Assembly: GCA_950097015.1 (NCBI GenBank)
Contig: CATNEN010000015.1
Location: 1,533,501-1,597,500 of the forward strand
Origin: Macrostomum hystrix
Taxonomy: Eukaryota > Platyhelminthes > Macrostomidae
Direction of reading: 5' to 3'
DNA: 64,000 nt
Part shown: piece by piece, positions 45,301 through 57,300 of the stretch
How positions within the stretch are numbered: the stretch's first letter is position 1
Layout of the letters: each line of letters opens with the position of its first letter
Position numbers and translations under genes: made by a program
The notes under the pieces: model-generated
Databases searched by the model: none
Seen by the model: only the letters and a program-made list of their open reading frames with translations
What the model was told of the DNA's origin: nothing

Positions 45301-48300
45301 GTTGTCACTTTGGCGGTCGTTGTCGCAGTTGTTGTAGTTGGTGCAGTTGTTGTTGTAGTCGTTGTCGGAGCTTCTGTCGGCACCTGCTTGAAGCAGCCGT
45401 TCACTGTTACAGTGAATTTGTAAGTCTTGTCACTGTCAACGATAGTTGAGCTCGGCTTCACCCTGATCTTTGTTACTGTGATGTAGTGGGGCAGCTCAAC
45501 CTCTTTATTTGCAGGAACCTCAGTCGACTTAGACGGGTAGTACTCAAACTCGGTCGAACCGACTCTCATGAAGGAGACGTGCAAGGTTTTGACATTGCCA
45601 GTAACTTTAATTCCTGTCACGATCTCGCCTGTCCTCTTTCCTCCTTCTGTCAGATCAACTGTGACGTATGGTTCGGCAATCTTTTCCAGAACGATTCCAC
45701 CAGACTTTGGTCTCAGAGTGTCAATTGAAACCTTAGCGCTGATGGGGCTAACCTGGATGCTTTCGCTGCTGATTGATTTTGGACTCTCCATACCATCAAC
45801 AATCGGACACTTTGCGTTTGTTGTCGATGGTGCAGCTGTAGTTGTGGACGCGGTTGTTGTTGTGGTTGTTGTTGCTGTTGTTGTTGTTTTTGTTGTTGTA
45901 GGAGTTGTAGTCGTCGTCGGTGCTTTTGTTGTTGTAGTTGTAGTTGTTGTTGTTGTTGGAGTTGTTGTTGTTGTGGCAGTTGTTGTTGTTGTAGTTGCCG
46001 GGGTTGTTGTCGTTGGTACAGTGACAGTCGTTGTTATGACTTCCTTGAAGCAACCCAGAACAATGACATGGAACCTGTAGTGAGTCACGCTAGGACTATC
46101 GGCTGTGAATGGCACAATCTGTACCTTGGCTAGTCTAGCATTCGGCGAGATGTTGATCGGAGTGTTTCCATTCGTAACATGGCCAGAGCCTTCTGGAACA
46201 GAAACCCACGTCTTCTCACCCGCGTATTGAATCAGGACCAGCACTTTTTGAACGTTGCCAACCACGCGGATCTGCTCAATAAGAGGAGCAGGCTTTGCAA
46301 GGCCGTTGGCCGTCAGGTCGATGGTGACGTTGGGTCTCGGCTGTCCAGCAGACGGAACGGCCACCTTCCAACCGCCAAGACTGCTTCTAACATTATGAAC
46401 AGCGCTGACTGACTCAGGTCCGCCTGAGATAGCAGAGTCTGGGATAATAAGCTCGTTCTTGAGACCATCGACATCACAGACTGAAATGCGCAACGGTTTC
46501 GATAAATTAGATCTCAACAATATTTCTACTAAAAGTATAGTATAACACATGATTTTCGCTCCTCACCTGGGGCAGAAGTTGTGGTGGTAGTAGTTGTTGG
46601 CATTGTAGTAGTTGTAGGGGTTGTAGTGGTAGTAGTAGTCGGCTTAGGTGTTGTGGTTGTTGTTGTAGTCGGCTTAGGTGTTGTTGTGGTTGTTGTAGTT
46701 GTAGTCGGCTTAGGTGTGGTTGTGGTTGTTGTTGTTGTAGTCGGCTTAGGTGTGGTTGTGGTTGTTGTTGTTGTAGTCGGCTTAGGTGTTGTTGTGGTTG
46801 TTGTTGTTGCTGTTGTAGTTGGCTGAGGTGTGGTTGTTGTTGTCACAACCTTAGTGGTTGTTGTATACGGCGCGGCCGTTGTTGGAGTCGTGGTCTTATC
46901 CTTCGCCGCTTCGGTTGTTATTTTAGTAGTTTGAGTTGTTGTAGTTTTAGCTGGTGTTGTTGTCGTAGTTGGAGCCTTAGTAGTTGTTGTGGTTGTTGTC
47001 GGAGCACCTGTTGTAGTTGAGAACGACTTGAAACAAGCGTAGACGTGAACATGGAACTTAAAGTGCGTTGCATCTGGCGACATTGGTGTAACCGGCTCGA
47101 TTCTGATTGCAGCGATGTTGCGGCGCGGAAGGAAGTACTGCGGATTGTTGCCCCTGAGCAGCTCCACACTGCGTGGATATTGTGTGAAGTTGTCTCCAGG
47201 CTTCTCTTGGATCAGCAGCTTGTAAAACATAACGTTTCCAGTCACGGAAACTCGGTCTGTGTACTGCGGCTGCCTGTAACCTCCCTCGGTCAGATCAATG
47301 ACGATGTACGGCTTTACATCCGATGGAGTCTTCGGCACTGTGACTCTCCAGCCGTCCTTTGACGGTCTCGCCTCGGTCGGGCTGCTTAGATGATCCGGCT
47401 TACCCTTGATGGCCGAGTCCGTGATCATTGTAGGTGTGTCCATTCCCTCCGTGATCTCGCATGCTAAAATGTAAATAATGTGTCACTGAGTTAGCACAGT
47501 CCTTAAGGCATTTGAATCAAGCGCGATTTAACAGGATTATTGTTATAAGTGTTTATTGAATGTCTGAAACGCTTACGCGGCAGGGTGGTACCCGCTGTTA
47601 CTGTGCCAGTCGAGCTTGTCGGAGTGATAATCGGCTTTGTAAAGCATCCCTTGACAGACAGGGTGACAAGGAAGTGCTTCTCGAAAGCATCGAGAGTTGT
47701 GAGCAGAGTGACACGCAGCTTAGTAGCCGTCTTGAGCACTGGCTTATAGTTGGGGGCTTCGCGGAAGTTGACCAGGGCGGTGCTTCCTGACGCTGGCACC
47801 CAATCGCTGCTTCCGGGCACTTGCACTTCCATTCTGGCTGTTTTGATGTTGTTCATGACGTAGACTCGCTCAATAAACGGAGCCTTGCTGCGACCAAGCA
47901 TCAGGTCAACGATGATCACCGGGTTAGGCTGATCGTCGGCTGGCTTCATAATCTTCACGCCAGTTCTATTTAATCGGATAAGATCCTTGTCGTCTGTCAG
48001 GCTCATGTTGGCCGGCACAATGCTGATTGCATTCAGAGGCGTGTTCTCTGGTGTCATACCCTCTTCGTTGCAAGAATCGGCAACAGCTGCAAATGAAAAT
48101 GAGAAAAAATAAATTACGAAACTTGCATTTAAATTGAAAAATAACTTCTGGAACTATATCGTACATTAAACATATATAGTAAAATTTATGAAATATATAA
48201 GCTTACTCGTCACAGCAACTGATGGCGTTGTTGAAACAATTGGGAAGGTCAACTTCTTTGTTGTAGCAGTGCCCGTCGACTCTGTGGCGGTGTTCATTCC

Positions 48301-51300
48301 CTTAGTGGTGATTGGAGCTGCTGTGGTTGCCTTAGCTGTTGTAGTCGCCGGAGTCGTTTTTGTTGTCGCTGGTGCGGTTGTTGTTGTTGGTGCAGCTGTT
48401 GTGGTAGTGGTGGTGGTGGTTGGAGCCTTTGTTGTTGTTGTTGTGGTGGTGGTCGGTGCCTTTGTTGTTGTTGTGGTGGTGGTCGGTGCCTTTGTTGTTG
48501 TTGTGGTGGTGGTGGTCAGCGCCTTTGTTGTTGTTGTTGTTGTTGTGGTGGTCGGTGCCTTTGTTGTTGTTGTTGTGGTTGGAGCCGTTGTTGTTGTTGT
48601 TGTGGTTGGGGCCGTTGTCTTATCCTTTAATATTTCTTTTGTTGACATTGTTGTGGTTATTGGAGCCTTTGTTGTTGTCGATGGCGTTGTTGTAGTTGTT
48701 GGGGCCTTAGTTGTTGTGGTAGTTGTTGTAGCCGGCTTTGTTGTTGTGGTTGTTTCAACAGTTGTAACATAGCATCCGTGGAGGCTGACAGTCAAGTTGT
48801 AGGACTTCTGGTCGAGCGTGGCCGGAACGGATGGTCGCACAATAATTTGTGTGAGCACTCGATGCGGAATAATTGGCTCATTCTTATTTCCGATCAGCTT
48901 TCTGCCGGATTCGGGATAAATTCGTGTAGTCTTGGCACCATCTTCCTGAACCTCCACGACGTAGCTCTTCAGGTCTCCTCGGACGAGGATCTGCATGGAG
49001 AATCGATATAAGTAAATTATAGTTGAAATTCAGAAGACCCCATTGTTAACTTACGAGTACGTAGTATTCCTGATCAAATCTTTACGTTGTTCATTATTTG
49101 ATTGCTTTGCACGGCAGTATAGTACTCACAGAATCAATCCTGGTTGGCTTGACAAATGTTATTGTCACTTCCGGTTGACGACCAGCTGGGATGATTGGCG
49201 CAATCCAGCCCTTTGATCTGATGTCGCCCTTTGTTGATGACTTGTCAGCTGGATAGACCTCGATGCTTGAGTCCGGGATGTACTTCGGACTGGACATTCC
49301 ATCAGCGTACTCGCCAGCATCGCAATGAGGTAGCGTTGGTGGCACTGTGGTTGTTGTCACAGCCGGCTTGGTAGTTGTTGTAGCTGTAGTTGTTGTCGTT
49401 GTGACCGGTGTGGTTGTTGTTGTAGCTGATGTGGTAGTTGTTGCGGCACTTGTAGATGGAATTAGCGGAGGCAGCTTGGGTGTGGACCTCGAAGCTGTTC
49501 CAGTCGATTCGGTGGCTGTGTTAGTCTTTCCTGCTGTAGTAGTGACTGGCGCAGCAGTTGTCGTAAACGATGGCAATGGCGGCAGTTTCGGCGTTGTTCT
49601 AGTAGCCACTCCCGTGCTCTCAGTGGCTGTGTTAGTCTTTCCTGCTGTAGTAGTGACTGGCGCAGCAGTTGTCGTAAACGATGGCAATGGCGGCAGTTTC
49701 GGCGTTGTTCTAGTAGCCACTCCCGTGCTCTCAGTGGCTGTGTTAGTTCTACCTGGTGTGGTTGTGGTAGCGGTGGTTGTCTTAATACAGGCGTACACCT
49801 TTAGACCGGTGACGTAGTTCTTATCAGCTGGATTTGTCGTTGATCTCAGTGTGATTCTGAAGGCCGTCAGGGTGAGGCTCACATTCGCCGAACCCTTCAA
49901 AGGCGTTCCGTCGGATGGGAATGGACGCAGCCGTGATGCATCCGGGGTTTCAACTTCGAGAGCGAAGTCTTTGACGTTTCCGACCACTTCAATTCTGTCG
50001 ACTTCAAACGGAGCGCTTGTGCTGTTTACAATAATCTGCACCAATCGGCCATCGAGATCTTTCGGCACTGTCCATGTTCCGCTCCGGATCAGCGGGATCG
50101 TTGAGGAGTAATTGAACGGCCGAACCGAAATCCAAGAATCCGGGATGTACTTTGGATCCGACATGCCTTCAACAATCGGACACTTCGGCGTGGTTGTAGT
50201 TGGGATTCCGGTGGTTGTTGTAGTTGCCGGCTTTGTTGTCGTGGTAGTGCCCGCTGTTGTGGTGGATTGCGGCACTGGTGGGAAAGGCGGGAAGGATGGT
50301 GTTGCTCTGGTAACGAGCTCGGATGTCACCAGCTCGGGTCTTGTAACTCTAGTTGTGATCGGTGCTTTAGTGGTCAGCACTGCTGGGCTCAGACAGGCTA
50401 CAACATGAACGCTGAACTGGTAGTTCTCGGCCTTGGCATCCGTGTTGTTTCTCAGAACCATTCGGATCCTCTTGACGTTGACGTGTGGGTCAACGTAGAT
50501 GACCTCATTGCCTGAGCTCGGGTACGACCTGGACTCTGGGTAGGGTGTCAGTCTATTCTCGCCGTTGTATTGGAAGTACAAATCATACAGCTTCACACTT
50601 CCAGACACTCTCACGCGGTGCAGCTTGGCAAACTCATACTTTCCACCATCGGTCAGGTCGATTTCTACAGTTGGTCGGTTAGCTGGTGACGCGTCCTTTG
50701 GAACTGGCACAATGACTCCAGCAGCGTCGGCGCGAATGGAATCGATAGAATTCTTTGGCGTCGGCTGCACTGTGATGGCGCTGGATGAGATCGACGATCC
50801 AGCCATTACTTCGTCGCACGGAGGCTTAGTTGTTGCCGCACGCGTGGTCGCGGTTGTGGTAGTTGTTGTGGTTGTGGTTGTGGTTGTCGTTGGGATTCGC
50901 TGGAAGCAGCCAATCACCTCGATCGTAAATCGGAAGTTTGTCTGTGACTTGTCCGCTGGCTCCACAGGAATGATCTTTAGCTTCTCGACCTCTGGCTCTG
51001 GCTTTGTCACGATTACCTGGTTGGCTGGAATCTGAGTTACGATTGACGGGAAAGGCTCGAAGCTCGATCTGCCCTTCAGCTGGTACATCATTCGGAATGT
51101 CTTGACGGTGCCTCTCACGGCAAAGCTGGCGATTCTTGGCGCTGAGGTCTTGCCATGGTTTGTGAAGTCAATGACCACCTGACTGCCAATCAGAGGTGCA
51201 ACCCAGCCAGTCTTGCCTGGCCTGACCTCCGTCACTGGGACAGATGAGCTGCCGGTTGTGATGGCTGTGATAGCAGAGTCCTCGATGTAGGCTGGCTCTC

Positions 51301-54300
51301 TCATACCGTCAGTCAGCGGGCAGATGGTTGGTGCTGGCGTGGTAACGAATGGCTTCGACTTAAAGCAGCCGCGGATGGAGATCTTGACGTCGTAGTTGCT
51401 GTCAGAAGCGTTTGTTGGTCCAGTCAGCACAATCTTGACGTGCGTCCAGTCAGACTGGGCGATCTTGGCTGGGACCAGGCTGGGCCAGTTCAGCGAGCCG
51501 AACGGCTTGAACTCTGTCGAGCCCTTCTTGGTGTACAGCAGGCTGAAAGATCTAGCGTTGCCAAACACCTGCACAGTGTCCAGGAAGGTTGGCTCGTCGG
51601 CTCCACCACGGGTCAGGTCAACAACAACGCTCGGGTTGTCCTCTCCTGGCCTGGCCACCGGGACCTTCCAGCCGGAGCCAGATGGTCGGATGTCATTAAC
51701 AGATCCCCAGGCAAGGCGAGGGTTTAGAGTGATCGATGTCGGTGGAACGTACAGATCTGCGTTCATTCCCTCCGTGATGGTGCAAGACGGTGTTGTTGTC
51801 GGCGCAATGGTTGTTGTTGTAGTCGTTGGTGGGATGGGCGTAGTTGTTGTCGGCTTAAGCGTTGTTGTTGTTGTTGTTGCAGGTGTAGTTGTTGTCACCT
51901 TGTAGCAGCCGAGTGGCTCAAAATTGACTGATGTCACAGCACCGCGAGTGTCAAACGAGATGATCTCGAGCCGTACGTAGGTCACAGTCTCGGTGAAGCT
52001 CCTGCGGAAGATGAAGCGGCTAGTGGTGGCAAAGTCGCTGCCAGAGAACACCTTGGTGACACTGCCCTCCGTGTAAGGGTTGAAGACGCTACCGCTGGCA
52101 TCGCTGTACTTGACCCGGAAGTACTTCACGTTGCTGGCCTTCATCTCGAAACCAGTGAAAGGGATGCCAAAGTCCAGCTTCACTGTCAGCATCTCGGTTG
52201 AAACGCTGAGGCTGCTCGGGCGCCAGCCAGACTTGCTCGGACTCGCTTCGGATGCGAGGCCCGAGGTCGCTGTGTAGCCCTGGATTGCTCGCATCGGTGT
52301 CATTGGGTCAGTGCACACTGAAATTTGTAAGACAAGGCAGTATTTAGGTTATTTAAAGCCAAAGTTTGCCAGTCTGCGACCCCATGAATTTAGTTTTTCA
52401 GCTTACCATGACGCTCGATGAAAGCGGTGGTTGTTGTTGGCGCCGGCTTCGTCGTAGTTGTAGTCGGTAGCGGTGGCGTAGTAGTGGTGACGCAGGCCTT
52501 GTAGCCTACGCAGATTGTTCTGAAGCGGATGTAGTTGATCTCGCTTGAGCTAGCCGGACATGACAGCGGAGTGCAGCAGTGCTGAAAGTCGCAGGTTCTG
52601 GCGGCCACAGCAGTGACCATCTCTAGGCTGTCGGACGGGAAGCAGCCGGAGATGTGGCAAGTGGGGCATTTGTAACACCTCGGGCCAGTTGTTGTTGTTG
52701 GGATAGGAGTTGTGGTTGTCGGTGTAGTGGTTGTTGGCGCCGGTGTGGTGGTGGTGGCATTCACAGCAGGAGTGCAGCTGCTGCAGATCGCGCAGCACTT
52801 GCCGGGTGGCACCTGTCTCACGCAGTTGGGCGGGCAGACAAACATTGGGCAGTCTGGACGCTTGTCCGATGTCTGAATCTGATTGTCTACGCACATGTGC
52901 GTCTTGCACGGGTCAGCAGTGTCCTGCCACTTCTCACCGTTCTGAAATTCAAGTAGATTAGCGAGCAGTGTTTTAATGATGAGCAGTTAAAATATTTCAG
53001 CACCCTAATCGACATAGTCAGACTTTAAGCAGTATTCACCTTTCTCAAAGCGCCGTTCTCATCCTTGCAGTAACAGTCGGCCTTGTTGACGCAGGTTGTA
53101 CCGTTGAACAGCAGGAACGAGCCCTTGCACTCGCAGTTGCACGTGCCTCTAGAGACGCAAGATCCCTTGAGGTAGTGGCAGACCTTGTCGCGACACTTCG
53201 CAGTCGAGTTGACGGACTCCTCGTATGGCTTGGCGCATGAGCACTCCGGCGCTTTGGTGGTAACCGGTGGAGCCGGGGTTGTTGGCACTGTGCAGTTCTT
53301 GACGGTGTTGCACGACATTGTGAAGGACTCGCCGCAGGCGCACTCTCGGCACGGGATGACCGCCCCTGTCGAGTCTAACTCCTTGACGACTCCATGGATC
53401 TGGAAGAGCGCACCGGAAGCATGGCTTCTTAGAAATCTGAATGACATTCTTTTTACTTAGTACTCAGCTCTGCGTGCTCTTCAGTAAATAGACTTTTGCA
53501 AGACAATTTCATCACAGACCCAAGGTAAATTGTCTCTAAAAAGCTTTGCACATGGTTATCTGAATTCAGCAGACTACTGGCTACTTACCGGAACCTTCTT
53601 GCCATTGAATGTGCAGCTTCTTGTGCAGGTCTTCTGAGCGAAACAGTGCTTGGCACCTCCGTAGGTGGCGCTTCTGACTTGGGCATCGCCGTAGCCTGGC
53701 AGAGCCTCCGAGCAGGTGCACTTCGGCTCGGTCTTGAACAGTCCCTTCGACAGGCAGAACAGGTTCTGCTCGTCCAGGCTGCCAATGGTTTCGTTGCAGG
53801 GCAGCTCACACACCTTGAGCTCGGTGCAGCTGGTTGTGCAGCCACATCTGCAGCTGGCGTCAAAGCTGGCCTTGACGTCCTTGTCAGTCTGGGTTTGCCA
53901 AGTCGATTGACATGTCAGTCTTGTGCAATAAGACTAGCTACACAAAAGCTACACAAAAATCATTTTAATGCATATAAATAAGTAGCTAAAAAGCGGATAA
54001 CTTCTCCAGCAAATCTTCAAAGACTCATACCGGGTACTTCTTCTGGCAGGTCTCCATGCACTGCTTCTTCTCGACGTCGCCGATGGCCACGCTCTTGCAC
54101 TCGACCAGGGCCGCTGTGGTGCAGGAGCAGACGCGCTTGCATGATGTGCCAACGGCTGTCTCAATCCAGGTCTCGTTGATCTGGAAAATATGCAATAGTT
54201 CAACAATTGACTAATCAGTTCATAAGTGGTAGTTTTGGAAGAGTCGAAATAACTCGTATATAAAAACGATTGCTTCAAAATACGCACCGCCTTCTCCACC

Positions 54301-57300
54301 GTGCGGTTAGCAACAGGATCCAGGTAGTGGCACACCCGCTTGGGCGCAACAGTTGTCGTGGGAACGCCAGTTGTCGGCGGTCTTGTCACGCACGATGGGC
54401 AGCAGTCGGCTGTCACCATGGTGGAGCCAGCCTGTGGGGTGGGGACAGGTAAATTTAGTCACGAGTACAAAGTGGCGCTCACTCGAAAGACTCGACCATT
54501 CAAGCAACTTGGTCAAGATTTTTTTGCACCTACCGGACAGATAACGCTCTTGCAAGGAACGCGACCCAGGTTGGTGACAGTGTTATTGGCGCAGGTGTAC
54601 CGGATGCAGTCCACAACCCAGACCTCGCCAGCTGTGCGGATCTTGCCGTCAGGCGAACGGCAGGTGCAGTCCTCGGACTTGACGCAGTGGTTGGTAGAGT
54701 TCATTCGGTAGCCGGACGGGCACTGGCAGCCGCTCTCGCACGGGAACTTGCCCTCCGAGCTGCACTCGGGCTCAATGCTGTGGCACTTGCGGCACTTGCG
54801 CATGCAGTCGGACGACTCCATTGGCGGCGGGCACTTGGGTGTGGTTGTAGTCGGCGGCGCAGTGGTTGTTGTGACCACTCGCGTTGTGGTGGTGGTGCCG
54901 CACGAGCACTTGCAGCAGGCGTCGCCAGAGAAGTGCACAATGGAACAGCTGCTTCCACACTCGATGCTGCAGGACTTCTTGCGGAACCAGACGCCGGACT
55001 CGCACACCTGGCTGATGCACTCGCTGATGACCTGCTTGTCGCCATTGGCGCAGATCGGCTTGGTTGTTGGAGCGACAACTGTTGTGCTCACTTCGAAGCA
55101 GGCTGAGATAAGCAAGCCCGACACGGACGGGTTGACCTTGGCGTCAGCTGAGCGCGGCAGTGTCACTCTGACAGCGGTGGCGGAGACTCCGTCAACAGTG
55201 CCATTGCTAAAGCCGAGAGACACAACGCCGCTCGAAGACGGACCGGCGACCTGCTTGGAGTACCAGATATCACTGCCGCTGGTGAACTCGACTTCCACAG
55301 AGCGGGCGCCTGTGACGATCAGCTCCAGCTTGGTGATGATTGTTCGGCTGCCAGGGCGGGGTGTGATGGCAAACACCAGCCTCGGCTGAGCGTCCGATGA
55401 ATCCGGCGACCAGCTGCTTCCAGTCGGGGCGCCCTTCAAGGCCTTCAGCCGGTCGATGTTATTGCTGCTGGCGCGCATCTCGAACTTAGATCCGGAGTCG
55501 CTAGCCAGAGTGATCTCGTGATGCGTGCACTTGGTCAGGGTGGTTGTGGTCGGCGTGACAATCACGGTAGTTGTGGCCAGTCGCTCGCACTCGCAGCAGC
55601 GCGTCGGGTCACTGGGGAATTGACGCAGGATGTAGCCTGGCAAGCAGGTGACGTTGCACTGCTTGCTAGACGAGATCACACCCTTGGTGCAGGTGTAAAC
55701 GGCGCAGCCGGATCTCCAGGTGGAGCCCTCCGAGCGCTTCACGCCGTCTTTGTCCAGACAGCCAGTCGGGGGCGTTGTCGGGTTCACCTCGCAGCGGCAG
55801 CAGCTTCCGGCCGGCTGCACCAGCCTGTAGCCGGGTGCGCAGGTGGTCAGCTCGCAGATTGGCACGCAGGTTCTCGCGCAGTTCAGCTGGTATTGGCAGT
55901 TCTTGTCGCAGTCGGCGCCCTTGACGCGGAACACCCGACCCAGCGGCTGGTTGTCCGGCTTGCAGACACACTCGGTTTCGCTGACGCAGGTGCCAGCAGC
56001 AGACAGGATCTTACCCTCCGAGCACACCTTCGACTTGTCCAGGCAGCACTTGCCCTCGGAGTCTGGCCGGACGCCATCGGGCAGTTTGCAGGTGCCTCGG
56101 CCGGCCAGCACGTCGTCGCAGGTTCGGGTGCATCGGCAGTCGACGCGCTCCATTCCTGCGGCGCAGACTGGCGTTGTCGGCACCGGCGTTGTTGTGGTGG
56201 TTGTGCTGCACAATGGGCAGCACTTTCCGGACACGGAGATGGCCTTGCTGCCAGGCGGGCAGGTAGTTGAGCACTTGGGCGAGCACTTAATGTCATTGTT
56301 GGCGCACTCGCATACCTGGCAGTCGACCTCCCACTTCTCACCGGGCTGAAAAACATAGGCGAAAACATCGTGTTTTCATATAAAATAAGAAGCAAATGTA
56401 CTTCATATCTTACTAAGGTCTCGGCAGTAATGCGCATGGTCATGTGTACTCAGGAGTCACGCAATTGGCGCGTGAAAATTGCGCCCCCAACCTCCTGCTC
56501 CCGCAGCGGTGCGCAAAAAAACATTTTTTACTCTTGGCGCAGGAAAAGCATTGTAAACTGAGACAATGGAAATTTAATCCGCCCGCGTTGCTAAAATATT
56601 TTCCCGTCTGTCCCGGGAATCAATTACCACCACTTGATTTTTCTTTCTCTTACATTTGTCGCCGCGCAGCTGCCCGCTGGGTGTGCCGCCATATGGTGAC
56701 CGCGCTGCCAGGAGCCTCCCCACTACACCTGACAGGCCCAGAGCTGCCGCTGCGCACCGCCTCCTCACCTTCCTCAGGGCGAGGGGAAACCTCTCGAAAG
56801 ACAATTCAATTTTTCCAACGCAGAAAACTGTCGAAATTTTCTTCTAACTAAATTTGAAACCACCCACGCGTCGTTTCGATGCGAAATGTATTATTAACTA
56901 GCATTACAATTTTGTATCTCAACTTTCAAAACAAGCTGAGAATGACTAAGCTGATTAAAATTAGGATTTACCTTTCGCAGCGCCTTGGCCACATTATCGT
57001 AGCACATGCAGTGCGCCTCAGGCACGCATTTCTCGCCGTCGGAGACCATGCCAGCTGGGCAGACGCAGCCGCTGACACAGTCGAACTCGGACGCCGAGCA
57101 GCCAGACGGGTTCGTGTAGCGCTGGTAGTGGCACCGCTTGGGGCACTTCGGCGCGCAGTCGACGCGCATCTTCGGCGCCGGGCAGGACGCCGTGGAAGTG
57201 GTGGTCAGCGGAGTTGTTGTCGTTGGCGGCAGCGTGGCTGGCTCGGTGGTGGTACAGTTGCCATGGCAGCAGTGCTCATCGTCACCGAACATGCACTCGC

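Noticed and set aside
38238-48772. Val-rich plus-strand frames opposite the mucin
   Set aside because: They are the reverse complement of Thr codons (ACN gives NGT, read as GTN). The minus strand has signal peptide, domains and splice sites.
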